From positions 1 to 41,849 of the forward strand of contig CALWLN010000197.1 in NCBI GenBank assembly GCA_944381535.1: a stretch of DNA of 41,849 nt, read 5' to 3'. The translations under genes and the position numbers were made by a program. The notes beneath the pieces were generated by a model, which was given only the letters and a program-made list of their open reading frames with translations, was not told where the DNA came from and made no database searches. Source of the DNA: an uncultured Lachnospiraceae bacterium. GTDB taxonomy: Bacteria; Bacillota; Clostridia; Lachnospirales; Lachnospiraceae. The stretch's first letter is position 1, and each line of letters opens with the position of its first letter. This document shows positions 34,374-41,662 of the stretch, piece after piece.

Positions 34374-34900
34374 GAAAACAAACGATGAAAAGCTATATCT
34401 TTGCCGCATGTATGGTGGTCCTGTTGGTAGCCTTCGACCAGGTGACAAAGTTTTTGGCTGATCTGAATTTAAATCCCCAAAAGGGCGGCAGCGATGTTAT
34501 TCTTTGGGACGGGGTTTTCCGGCTCCATTATCTGGAGAATCGCGGCGCAGCTTTTGGTATCCTGCAGGGGCAGAAAATTTTTCTGGTGCTCATTACCGCC
34601 ATTGTCTTTCTGGTCATCTGTTGGATTTATGTAAAACTGCCCTTTGAAAAGCGTTTTGTACCCGCCCGCTGGCTTGCCATCTTCATCATGGCCGGAGCTA
34701 TCGGGAATTTTATTGACCGCATGCTTTTGGGCTATGTGATCGATTTCTTTTATTTTGAACTCATAAACTTTCCGGTTTTTAATGTGGCGGATATCTATGT
34801 GACCTGTTCCGTCATCGTTTTTGTAGTGCTGTTTCTGTTTTATTATAAGGAAGCGGATTTTGCGCGCATTTTTCCTTCGAGAAAGAGAAAGGCGGAGTAA
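34370..34900 (+). CDS. lspA: Lipoprotein signal peptidase (signal peptidase II)
   Basis: LspA cleaves the signal peptide of prolipoproteins after lipid attachment to the +1 Cys. This 176-residue protein has four membrane segments and the conserved acidic motifs DQVTKF (near residue 23), GNFIDR (near 116), VIDFF (near 125) and FNVAD (near 141), plus LENRGAAFGIL. The DUF3048 lipoprotein of this window is a likely substrate. It overlaps aroB by 4 nt and rluD by 1 nt, so the three are translationally linked. Confidence 0.97.
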   Translation: MRKQTMKSYIFAACMVVLLVAFDQVTKFLADLNLNPQKGGSDVILWDGVFRLHYLENRGAAFGILQGQKIFLVLITAIVFLVICWIYVKLPFEKRFVPARWLAIFIMAGAIGNFIDRMLLGYVIDFFYFELINFPVFNVADIYVTCSVIVFVVLFLFYYKEADFARIFPSRKRKAE

Positions 34901-35814
34901 TGGAGCAGTTTCAGGAATTTGAAGTAGGGATTGAGGAAGGGAAGGAGCGTCTGGACAAATATCTGGCCAGTCTCTACCCGGCCCAATCCCGTTCTTTTTT
35001 TCAAAAATTAATTACGGAACAGCGGGTGTCGGTAAACGACGTCCCCCGGAAGGCAAACTACCGGCTGAACCCCGGAGATACCGTGACTGTGGCGATTCCG
35101 GAAGCCCAGGAGGTGAAAATCCTGCCGGAAAATATTCCTCTTGACATTCTCTACGAGGATTCGGACGTACTGATCGTCAACAAACCCAAGGGAATGGTGG
35201 TTCACCCCTCAGCTGGCCATGTGTCGGGAACGTTAGTCAACGCCGTTTTGTATCACTGCAGAGATAGCCTCTCCGGTATCAACGGAGAAATCCGTCCGGG
35301 AATTGTTCACCGAATTGATATGGATACCACCGGAGCGCTCATTGTGTGCAAAAATGACGCCGCCCACGCCTGCATTGCAGAGCAGATCAAGGAGCACACG
35401 GTCACCCGCAGATACCGGGGCATTGTAAAAGGCTGCGTGAAGGAGGATTCCGGCGTTGTCGAAGGGAATATCGGCCGTCATCCGGTGGATCGGAAAAGGA
35501 TGGCCATGAATGTCAAAAACGGAAAGCCGGCGGTGACCCATTATAAGGTGTTGAAGCGTTTTTCTAAATATACCTACCTGGAATTTGAACTGGAGACGGG
35601 GCGGACCCATCAGATCCGGGTTCACATGGCAGGTATCGGACATCCCCTTTTGGGAGATGAGGTATATGGAAATGGGAAAGAACCCTTTCGGCTCCAGGGC
35701 CAGACCCTTCACGCCATGGTGATTGGCTTTGTTCATCCCACAACGAAAGCTTACATGGAATTTGAGGCGCCATTGCCGGAATATTTTCTGGAATTACTGG
35801 AGAAATTGCAGTAA
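34900..35814 (+). CDS. rluD: RluD-family rRNA pseudouridine synthase
   Basis: RluA/RluD-family enzymes convert specific uridines of 23S rRNA or tRNA to pseudouridine. The 304-residue protein has an N-terminal S4 domain (ERLDKYLASLYPAQSRSFF) and a catalytic domain with GMVVHPSAG and HRIDMDTTGALIV, in which the HRID Asp is catalytic. ETGRTHQIRVHMAGIGHPLLGDEVYG closes the core. The lspA-rluD pairing is frequent in Firmicutes. The exact target position cannot be told from sequence. Confidence 0.95.
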   Translation: MEQFQEFEVGIEEGKERLDKYLASLYPAQSRSFFQKLITEQRVSVNDVPRKANYRLNPGDTVTVAIPEAQEVKILPENIPLDILYEDSDVLIVNKPKGMVVHPSAGHVSGTLVNAVLYHCRDSLSGINGEIRPGIVHRIDMDTTGALIVCKNDAAHACIAEQIKEHTVTRRYRGIVKGCVKEDSGVVEGNIGRHPVDRKRMAMNVKNGKPAVTHYKVLKRFSKYTYLEFELETGRTHQIRVHMAGIGHPLLGDEVYGNGKEPFRLQGQTLHAMVIGFVHPTTKAYMEFEAPLPEYFLELLEKLQ

Positions 35815-35854
35815 TAATGAATTTGGTAATAATACACAAATTTTCTGGATTGTA

Positions 35855-35883
35855 TATACATTTTTCGTCTTTTGTGTTATAAT
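35855..35883 (+). promoter_or_regulatory. Promoter for the cytidylate-kinase-like gene
   Basis: TATACA (35855-35860), a 17-bp spacer and TATAAT (35878-35883) preceded by TGT form an extended -10 promoter. Transcription would start near 35890, about 60 nt before the ATG at 35949. Confidence 0.55.
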
Positions 35884-35948
35884 AAACAAAGATAAGATAT
35901 ATCACTTGTCATTATATTAGAATTGTATCGCAGAAAGGTGGGATTTGT

Positions 35949-36575
35949 ATGGAGAATTTTGTAATTACCATTGGCAGAGAATTTGGCAGCGGAGGTATGG
36001 ATATCGGACGCCTGCTTTCGGATAAGCTGGGGGTCAATCTGTACGACAAGGAACTGCTGAAGCTGGCAGCCAAGGAGAGCGGACTGTGCGAGGAGATTTT
36101 CCACAATCATGACGAGAAACCGACCAGCAGCTTTTTGTATTCTCTTGTGATGGATACCTATTCTGTCAACGGATATACGGCTTCCTCCTATCTGGATATG
36201 CCCCTGAATCACAAGGTCTTCCTGGCCCAGTTTGATGCCATCAAGAATCTGGCTAAGAAGGAATCCTGTATCATTGTGGGACGCTGCGCGGATTATGCCC
36301 TGGCGGAACATCCCAATTGCCTCAATGTTTTCATTCATGCGAATAAGGAATTTCGTATCAAGCATTTGATGGAGGAATACCAGTGGACCGCTGACAAGGC
36401 AAAGGATATGATACAGAAGACCGACAAAAAGCGGGCCAGCTACTATAATTATTATTCGAATAAGAAATGGGGCAGCTGCGCCAGCTATCATTTGACTCTG
36501 GACAGCAGCCAGCTTGGATTCGAGGGGTGCATGGAAATGATATTGAAGTATATGGAGATTAAGAAAATGCGGTAA
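35949..36575 (+). CDS. Cytidylate-kinase-like family protein
   Basis: The 208-residue protein belongs to the cytidylate-kinase-like P-loop group. It starts FVITIGREFGSGGMDIGRLLSDKLGV, a variant P-loop (GREFGSGG), and continues with YDKELLKLAAKESGL and the lid-like KRASYYNYYS. The family is distinct from the essential Cmk, and its substrate is unknown. It has its own promoter and AAAGGTGG ribosome site. It is convergent with the recombinase gene, separated by the palindromic element at 36580-36733. Confidence 0.88.
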   Translation: MENFVITIGREFGSGGMDIGRLLSDKLGVNLYDKELLKLAAKESGLCEEIFHNHDEKPTSSFLYSLVMDTYSVNGYTASSYLDMPLNHKVFLAQFDAIKNLAKKESCIIVGRCADYALAEHPNCLNVFIHANKEFRIKHLMEEYQWTADKAKDMIQKTDKKRASYYNYYSNKKWGSCASYHLTLDSSQLGFEGCMEMILKYMEIKKMR

Positions 36576-36579
36576 CGGT

Positions 36580-36733
36580 CTATAGTAAACGACAAATGTC
36601 ATAAAGAAAACATTTATGACGTTTCCTGCGCCGATTTTTGCTGCGTGTAAACGCAGAAATTTCCACACAAAAATCGTGCGCATCCCCCGGAGGGGCTATA
36701 GTAAACGACAAATGTATTTGTCGTTTACTATAG
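36580..36733. repeat. 154-bp MITE-like palindromic element
   Basis: The 18-bp sequence CTATAGTAAACGACAAAT occurs at 36580-36597 and, inverted, at 36716-36733, forming perfect terminal inverted repeats. A further direct copy at 36696-36713 pairs with the right end as a near-gapless palindrome. Inside are GTCATAAA/TTTATGAC (36598-36605/36613-36620) and GCGCCGATTTTTG/CAAAAATCGTGCGC (36628-36640/36668-36681), which encloses CTGCGT/ACGCAG. TA flanks the TAGTAAACG core on both sides, which could be a TA target duplication as in IS630/Tc1-type elements. It contains no gene and may also end transcription of both flanking genes. Confidence 0.65.
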
Positions 36734-36755
36734 AAGCGCTGGCTTTGCTTTGCTC

Positions 36756-37817
36756 TTAATCTTTCTGAAAAATACTCCCGGAAAACTTCCCGGCCAGGCG
36801 CCGGCGTTCGTCATCGGTTGCAGCGTAGTGCTGGCGGGTGGTTTCCACGCTTTTATGGCCCAGAGCGTCAGCCACCAGGTAGATATCGCCGGTTTCCTTG
36901 TATAAATTGGTGCCATAGGTGCTCCGAAGCTTATGGGGTGTGATTTTCTTATTGATACTGGCTGCGTTGCTGTATTTTTTTACCAGCTTCTCCACGGCCC
37001 GGGTGGTGAGCCGGGTATATTTCAAGGAGAGAAACAAGGCGTCAGCGTGTTCGGGGGCCGCCTTTTCGGCGAGAGAGGGCCGCTCCAGTTCCAGATATTC
37101 CATCAAAGCCGCCGAAACCTCGTCACCGAAGTACACCGTAGACTCATTCCCGCCTTTTCGAACCACACGAACACAATTGTACTTGAAATTCACATCCTTG
37201 ACATCCATTCCCACCAATTCCGAAACACGAACACCTGTTCCGAGTAGAAGAGTGAGAATAGCAGTATCACGGTACTTTGTCTTTTCATGGAGGGCAAGCT
37301 GCCGGTCGGTGAGGGAATTGCCTTGTTCCGCAGCGGTAAGCAGATCAGATACCTCGTCCTTGTCCAGATGAATGATGTTGTCCTTATGTTTCTTGGGCGT
37401 CTCGATCATGGATGGCGCGTTTGTGGTGATAAATTCTTTTTTGAAAAAATAATTATACATGGTCCGGAGGGACGATAATTTTCGTGATTTTCCTTTTTCG
37501 CCGTTGGTTTTTTCCGTTCCTTCAGCGTTTTCATAGAAGGAAAGGTAAGCTAAGTATTCCTCAATGTCCGTGGGCGTCATTTGGTCCAAAACGGTGATGG
37601 GAATATCATGCATGGATTGTTTGGCGTACACGGGATTATTTTGCTGTATAAACTGAAAAAACAGACGCAGATCGTATGCGTAAGCCAGACGGGTCCTGGA
37701 GGACGTATTCCTGGTATCAAGATACCGGAAGTAGTCGCCGCAGAACTTGGGAAGTTCCTTTAAAAGCGCGTTCAGTTTGCGTTTGTTCTCTAAATTGATT
37801 TTGTCCGTATATTCCAT
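36756..37817 (-). CDS. Tyrosine recombinase, XerS-like
   Basis: The 353-residue protein has an N-terminal SAM-like core-binding domain (about 20-135) and a catalytic domain with the full set Arg197 (GTGVRVSEL), Lys221 (VVRKGG), His295 and Arg298 (PHKLRST), His321 (LGHKSV) and Tyr331 (RQHYA). It should therefore be active. Length and domain style recall the single-recombinase XerS type, and no phage or transposon genes surround it, so a chromosome-dimer resolution role is more likely than a phage integrase. That is inference. I set the start at 37817 after AATAGGTG. An 8-bp inverted repeat lies just upstream (37831-37862). Confidence 0.85.
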   Translation of the reverse strand: MEYTDKINLENKRKLNALLKELPKFCGDYFRYLDTRNTSSRTRLAYAYDLRLFFQFIQQNNPVYAKQSMHDIPITVLDQMTPTDIEEYLAYLSFYENAEGTEKTNGEKGKSRKLSSLRTMYNYFFKKEFITTNAPSMIETPKKHKDNIIHLDKDEVSDLLTAAEQGNSLTDRQLALHEKTKYRDTAILTLLLGTGVRVSELVGMDVKDVNFKYNCVRVVRKGGNESTVYFGDEVSAALMEYLELERPSLAEKAAPEHADALFLSLKYTRLTTRAVEKLVKKYSNAASINKKITPHKLRSTYGTNLYKETGDIYLVADALGHKSVETTRQHYAATDDERRRLAGKFSGSIFQKD

Positions 37818-37830
37818 GATTTCACCTATT

Positions 37831-37862
37831 TCAGTTCGCAAAATCAACATTTCACGAACTGA
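37831..37862 (-). promoter_or_regulatory. Inverted repeat in the recombinase leader
   Basis: TCAGTTCG (37831-37838) and CGAACTGA (37855-37862) are perfect 8-bp arms separated by 16 bp, immediately upstream of the recombinase ATG and overlapping its ribosome-site region. It could be an operator or a leader hairpin that masks translation. It does not fit a Gram-positive LexA box. Confidence 0.4.
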
Positions 37863-37959
37863 TACATATCTCTTTCTACAACTCTTTCTATGTCACAAGC
37901 CCCGGAATTTGCCGTTCCTTTGTACTTTTTATCTTTGTCGAAGCTTTCCAAAATACAAT

Positions 37960-38406
37960 TTATAATACATCGGAATCCAGTACTATGGTAAAGGGACCGT
38001 CATTACACAGAGAAATTTTCATTTCCGCTCCAAATTCACCGGTCTGTACCACAGGGATTTCTTTTTTACATTCCTCGATGATGTATTCATATAATTCCCT
38101 GGCCAGGGTCGGATTCCCTGCATTGATAAAGGAGGGTCGGTTGCCCTTTTTGCAGTCTGCGTATAAGGTAAATTGGGAAACCAGCAAAAGCTGTCCGTCC
38201 ACGTCCTTTAAAGCCAGATTTGTCTTTCCCTCCGTATCTTCAAAAATACGTAAACAAATGAGTTTTTTTACCATTTTATCGGCAATCACCCTGGTATCCT
38301 CATTGGAAACGCCAATCAACACCAGAAATCCCTTTTGAATGGCTCCCACCACAGACTGGTCAATGGTCACGGAGGCCTCTGTCACTCTCTGAATCACAAA
38401 TCTCAT
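37960..38406 (-). CDS. dtd: D-aminoacyl-tRNA deacylase
   Basis: Dtd hydrolyses D-amino acids mischarged on tRNA. The 148-residue protein has the canonical start MRFVIQRVTEASVTI, the catalytic-site motif SQFTLYADCKKGNRPSF, and the NDGPFTIVLDS segment that contains the Gly-Pro loop. The start at 38406 follows AGGAGAG; a longer in-frame reading would overlap the neighbour. It lies 10 bp after the isochorismatase-family gene and is probably co-transcribed with it. Confidence 0.96.
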   Translation of the reverse strand: MRFVIQRVTEASVTIDQSVVGAIQKGFLVLIGVSNEDTRVIADKMVKKLICLRIFEDTEGKTNLALKDVDGQLLLVSQFTLYADCKKGNRPSFINAGNPTLARELYEYIIEECKKEIPVVQTGEFGAEMKISLCNDGPFTIVLDSDVL

Positions 38407-38416
38407 AATTACTCTC

Positions 38417-38947
38417 CTACACAATCTCAATCTGGCACATTTCCATGGCCTTAAGCGCATTCAGATGACTATCCGGCGTCACTCCGGCACAGCAAGCGGA
38501 ATCCACAAGAATGGGAACCTCCGGCAAAAACGCTTTGATCAGCAAGGCATTGGAAATCACACAGATATCCGTGCACAGACCGCACAGCGTGATGGAACTT
38601 ATTCCGCCGAATTCTTTTATTTTCTCGCATAAATAGATGGCCAGCTCTTTCGAGCCAAAAGTAATTTTGTCAAAGGTCACAGCGTCTTTCTGTACTCTCA
38701 ACTCTTCCAGCGCAGGGTGAAGCTCCCAGCCCTGTGTCCCACGGATACAATGGGAAATGGGAAGCTTTTGGCCCTCGGCTGTCTCCGGATAGTGCTCCGT
38801 ATGGGTATCCCTGGTAAATATCACAGGGCCGTCAAAAGACTGGACCTTTTTCACTACTCTTCCCACGATAGCCTCCGCCTCCCTGGTTCCCAGGCTTCCG
38901 CTGATGAAATCGTTTTGCATGTCTATGACAATTAAAATATTTTTCAT
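38417..38947 (-). CDS. Isochorismatase-family cysteine hydrolase (nicotinamidase-like)
   Basis: This 176-residue protein has the Asp-Lys-Cys triad of the family: Asp9 in VIDMQNDF, Lys94 in FDKITFGS and Cys125 in CGLCTDICV. The cis-peptide region LCTDICVISNA and the metal-ligand-like DTHTEHYP segment point toward a nicotinamidase-like enzyme rather than an isochorismatase. The substrate cannot be proven from sequence. AGGAG lies before the ATG. The gene is divergent from the TtcA-like gene across a 214-bp spacer that carries a promoter for each side. Confidence 0.9.
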   Translation of the reverse strand: MKNILIVIDMQNDFISGSLGTREAEAIVGRVVKKVQSFDGPVIFTRDTHTEHYPETAEGQKLPISHCIRGTQGWELHPALEELRVQKDAVTFDKITFGSKELAIYLCEKIKEFGGISSITLCGLCTDICVISNALLIKAFLPEVPILVDSACCAGVTPDSHLNALKAMEMCQIEIV

Positions 38948-39039
38948 GACAATTCTCCTTTTTTGTTACTGGTCACGAAGTAAAAACGGAATATTACATT
39001 CGCAGAGTAAAAAAACAGTAACCCCTTTTCACTATTCTT

Positions 39040-39068
39040 AGTTTAGCACACTATTCTATATGTGGCAA
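39040..39068 (-). promoter_or_regulatory. Promoter for the isochorismatase-dtd operon
   Basis: On the minus strand TTGCCA (39068 to 39063), a 17-bp spacer and TAAACT (39045 to 39040), preceded by TGC, make an extended -10 promoter. The start is near 39033, about 85 nt before the ATG. Its -35 overlaps the -35 region of the divergent promoter. Confidence 0.45.
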
Positions 39069-39080
39069 TGCGAAAAAATG

Positions 39081-39089
39081 TGGTATAAT
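39081..39089 (+). promoter_or_regulatory. Extended -10 promoter for the TtcA-like gene
   Basis: TGGTATAAT (39081-39089) is a TGn-extended consensus -10, with no good -35 at 17 bp (TGTGGC at 39061). The predicted start at 39096-39097 coincides with the first base of leader element B. Confidence 0.55.
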
Positions 39090-39096
39090 AGTTTCT

Positions 39097-39142
39097 ACTT
39101 GGCGAAGTATTGCCGAGCCTAGTTTATACTTGATTTACAGCG
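39097..39142 (+). ncRNA. Candidate structured leader RNA, copy B
   Basis: ACTTGGC (39097-39103) and GCCTAGT (39117-39123) pair with one U/U mismatch around a 13-nt loop that begins GA and ends CGA. CTTGATTT (39129-39136) and AGCG (39139-39142) follow. Copy A on the minus strand near 6-70 shares both arms, the GA and CGA loop edges, CTTGATTT and the AGCG. The element would be the 5' end of the TtcA-like mRNA, 20 nt before its ATG. Unlike copy A it has no outer stem. I do not recognise the RNA class. Confidence 0.5.
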
Positions 39143-39161
39143 AAAGAAAGGATTTCCAGAC

Positions 39162-39866
39162 ATGAAACTACAACAGCTTTTAAGTCAGCTGCGGCAGGCT
39201 ATAGATGATTTTGATATGATCGCAGACAATGATACCGTTGCTGTGGGCCTTTCCGGTGGAAAGGACTCTATGACGCTGCTTTACGGGTTAAAACAATTAC
39301 AGCGCTTTTATCCCAAAACATTTCGGCTTACCGCCATCACGGTGGATCTTGGCTTTGAGACGTATGATTTAAAGGCTATGCAACAATTCTGCAGCCAGCT
39401 GCAGGTTCCTTACCGTGTCGTAACCACGCAGATTGCGGATATTGTCTTTCAGGCCCGAAAAGAATCCAATCCCTGCGCGCTCTGTGCAAAAATGCGAAAA
39501 GGCGCGCTGAATCAGGCTCTCTTGGAGGAGGGAATCCACACAGTTGCCTACGCCCACCACCGGGATGATTTTATCGAAACCATGCTTCTGTCACTGCTGT
39601 TTGAGGGAAGCTTCCACTCCTTCGCACCGAAAACCAAACTGGAGCAGACGGGTATCACGGTTATCCGTCCCATGCTGTACGTGCGGGAGGCGGATGTGAA
39701 AGGCTTCTGCAATAAATACCAAATTGCCGTCACCAAAAGTCCCTGTCCTATGGACGGGCACACCAGACGGGCCTATGTAAAACAGCTGATAAAACAGTTA
39801 AATACGGAGAACCCCGGTGTTAAGGACCGCCTGTATGCGGCAGCTTTCAAGCTTTACCGCTCCTAA
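39162..39866 (+). CDS. TtcA-like tRNA-thiolation-type ATPase
   Basis: The 234-residue protein belongs to the PP-loop ATPases of the TtcA/TilS group. It has SGGKDS at residues 31-36, a CxxC pair Cys105 and Cys108 (NPCALCAKMRKGAL), and a third Cys195 (KSPCPMDGHTRR). These match the three cysteines that hold the Fe-S cluster of TtcA, which makes 2-thiocytidine in tRNA. The protein is shorter than E. coli TtcA, so the exact target is uncertain. AAAGGA precedes the ATG, and its leader carries element B. The 3' end overlaps the convergent plsC by 4 bp. Confidence 0.88.
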   Translation: MKLQQLLSQLRQAIDDFDMIADNDTVAVGLSGGKDSMTLLYGLKQLQRFYPKTFRLTAITVDLGFETYDLKAMQQFCSQLQVPYRVVTTQIADIVFQARKESNPCALCAKMRKGALNQALLEEGIHTVAYAHHRDDFIETMLLSLLFEGSFHSFAPKTKLEQTGITVIRPMLYVREADVKGFCNKYQIAVTKSPCPMDGHTRRAYVKQLIKQLNTENPGVKDRLYAAAFKLYRS

Positions 39867-40597
39867 TATGGTCTGGAAAAGCTGTACTGGGCCACTACCT
39901 CGCTGATACGCTCCTTCACCAGCCTGGCAATCTCCACGGTCTTTAAGCCTTGGTAATCCTTATAATACAGAGGCTTTAAAAAATGAACCTGGGTGGTTAC
40001 CTTTCCCAGTCCCAGGGAAAGGCTGTTAAAGGGCTTATAGGAATCGATAAGGGCCACCGGGACAATAGGAGCCTTGGCTTTCACGGCGCATTTAAAGCTT
40101 CCGGCCTTGAAGGTGCCTATGGTATTTTTGTTGTTAAATTCGTATCCGCCCTCCGGAAAGATAATATACTTGCGTCCTTCCTTCACTTCCCGGGCGACTT
40201 CATTGATAACGGTCATGGCCTGTCTCACATCCTCCTTGTTAAGACGCTTGGCCTGGCACAGATCAATGATTTCTTTCACCAGAATGGTATGGGATTTATT
40301 CTCGTCCATGACGAAGGTACAGGGCTCTTTGTGGGAAACCATGATCCCCAGTACATCATATTTTCCCTGATGGTTGGGATACATGACATATCCCCCCTCT
40401 TTGGGAAGATTCTCCTCTCCGTAGGACCGGGTATGAATACGTCCGGTTCGTTTTACTACATTAATTACATGGCGCACTAAATTATATCGTTTCTGTTCCG
40501 AATACTTTTCCGGATGTCTTGCCTGATAACGCATCTTAGGAATCATATAAGGAGCCCGATATAAGTTCATTAATATCACATAAAAGAATTTAAACAT
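39863..40597 (-). CDS. plsC: 1-acyl-sn-glycerol-3-phosphate acyltransferase
   Basis: PlsC adds the second acyl chain to lysophosphatidic acid in phospholipid synthesis. The 244-residue protein has the catalytic NHxxxxD motif NHQGKYD (His76, Asp81) and the glycerol-phosphate-binding FPEGG at residues 147-151. A hydrophobic N-terminal stretch is consistent with membrane association. The ATG follows a weak AGGAG on the minus strand, with a strong promoter about 30 nt upstream. It runs convergently into the TtcA-like gene with a 4-bp overlap and no terminator between them. Confidence 0.93.
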   Translation of the reverse strand: MFKFFYVILMNLYRAPYMIPKMRYQARHPEKYSEQKRYNLVRHVINVVKRTGRIHTRSYGEENLPKEGGYVMYPNHQGKYDVLGIMVSHKEPCTFVMDENKSHTILVKEIIDLCQAKRLNKEDVRQAMTVINEVAREVKEGRKYIIFPEGGYEFNNKNTIGTFKAGSFKCAVKAKAPIVPVALIDSYKPFNSLSLGLGKVTTQVHFLKPLYYKDYQGLKTVEIARLVKERISEVVAQYSFSRPY

Positions 40598-40626
40598 AAA
40601 CTTATCTCCTAACCCACTATGATACT

Positions 40627-40655
40627 ATTATAGACAATAACCCGAAAAAAGACAA
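40627..40655 (-). promoter_or_regulatory. Promoter for plsC
   Basis: On the minus strand TTGTCT (40655 to 40650), a 17-bp spacer and TATAAT (40632 to 40627) form a near-consensus sigma-A-type promoter with a start near 40620, giving a leader of about 23 nt. Confidence 0.65.
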
Positions 40656-40686
40656 CAAAATACACCAAAAAATTCGGCGTATTTTG
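40656..40686 (-). terminator. Terminator of the LysM-VOC-GNAT gene set
   Basis: On the minus strand CAAAATACGCC (40686 to 40676) pairs with GGTGTATTTTG (40666 to 40656) over 11 positions with one G-U. The T-rich TTGTCTTTTTT follows, which also contains the plsC -35. It would end transcription of the GNAT gene. Confidence 0.55.
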
Positions 40687-40722
40687 CGGAACTGGCTTCT
40701 GAACAGTAACGGGAAAACCCAT

Positions 40723-41151
40723 CTATAGCTCCTTTTCCATTTGAATATAAGCTCCTTCCTGAAAAACAACCCGAAAGCCAAATGCCTGGTAAATGGAAAC
40801 TGCCGGATGAAGCGTTATTCTGGTATCTAAAAAAAGTGTATGACAATCTTGTTTTTTAGCAAAGTCTGCAACTGTTTTAAGTAAAACTCTGGATATTCCC
40901 CTGCTTCTATATTCCTCTCGGATGAATAGTCGCTTCACTTCACCTACACCAACCGCTTTTCTTCTGAATGCGATACAACCTATCGGAAGATTATCCACAT
41001 ATGCAACCCAGGCTTTTTCAATATGTTCATTTTTACTATAGCGTGTATAATACTTTTTATCATCCCCCAAAAAATGAATCATATAATCATCATATTCCGA
41101 AAAAAGCTGCAAAACGCATAAATCCGTGGTATTCATAGAATATATTTTCAT
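40723..41151 (-). CDS. GNAT-family N-acetyltransferase
   Basis: The 142-residue protein has the GNAT core: a strand ending in GEVKRLFIREEYRSRGISRVLL holds the acetyl-CoA pyrophosphate loop (R-S-R-G-I-S, with Ser where Gly or Ala is usual). This is followed by LKTVADFAKKQDCHTLFLDT and a C-terminal YQAFGFRVVF. The substrate is unknown. Its ATG overlaps the stop of the VOC gene by 4 nt (ATGA), so the two are co-translated and may belong to one stress or resistance function; that is inference. Confidence 0.9.
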   Translation of the reverse strand: MKIYSMNTTDLCVLQLFSEYDDYMIHFLGDDKKYYTRYSKNEHIEKAWVAYVDNLPIGCIAFRRKAVGVGEVKRLFIREEYRSRGISRVLLKTVADFAKKQDCHTLFLDTRITLHPAVSIYQAFGFRVVFQEGAYIQMEKEL

Positions 41152-41648
41152 AAGCGTCCCTTAAAAATAATTTCTTCCTCCTCATAATAACTGTCCCTTA
41201 AAATAGCTTCTCCTTCCTCATAATTTCCGGTAATTTCTATAATGTTCTCATCGAAATCCTTCAAACAAAAGTACCAGTAAGGTTGTCCGGCATTTATATA
41301 CCTTATATCTGTCAATTCTGATCCAAGCCCCAGCTCCTTGATTCTTTCATACTCTTTCTTTAAGTTGTCAGCGCAAAGATTTATCACGATTTTTCCTGAA
41401 TCTCTGCTATTGGCAATTCGCACCATATCATCATAAGTGCTCCATTCACTGCCTTTATGAATTACATCCTCTGGATGTTCCACATCATAATAGCCATTCA
41501 TAATAGATAATCCAAAACCATCAATCTGAAAACATGCGAATCGTGTCTTGTTCTGTGAGACCACATCCCGCTCAAATAGTTTCCGATAAAACTCCAGGGC
41601 CTTATTAAAATTTCGTGAAATGAAATAAACAGTTCCGTATGTAATCAT
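41148..41648 (-). CDS. VOC (glyoxalase/bleomycin-resistance) family protein
   Basis: This 166-residue protein has two beta-alpha-beta-beta-beta halves typical of the vicinal-oxygen-chelate fold. The first half is YGTVYFISRNFNKALEFYRKLF with FACFQIDGFGLSI. The second includes GKIVINLCADNLKKEYERIKELG and the closing YWYFCLKDFDENIIEITG, whose Glu is a possible metal ligand. The substrate is unknown. The start at 41648 follows AAAGAGGTG on the minus strand; an in-frame ATG at 41666 overlaps the LysM gene. It follows the LysM gene by 14 bp. Confidence 0.88.
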   Translation of the reverse strand: MITYGTVYFISRNFNKALEFYRKLFERDVVSQNKTRFACFQIDGFGLSIMNGYYDVEHPEDVIHKGSEWSTYDDMVRIANSRDSGKIVINLCADNLKKEYERIKELGLGSELTDIRYINAGQPYWYFCLKDFDENIIEITGNYEEGEAILRDSYYEEEEIIFKGRL

Positions 41649-41662
41649 CAATAACACCTCTT

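Noticed and set aside
37831-37862. Possible LexA/SOS box upstream of the recombinase
   Set aside because: The arms contain GAAC and GTTC but in the wrong order and spacing for the Gram-positive SOS box, so only an unspecified inverted repeat is reported.
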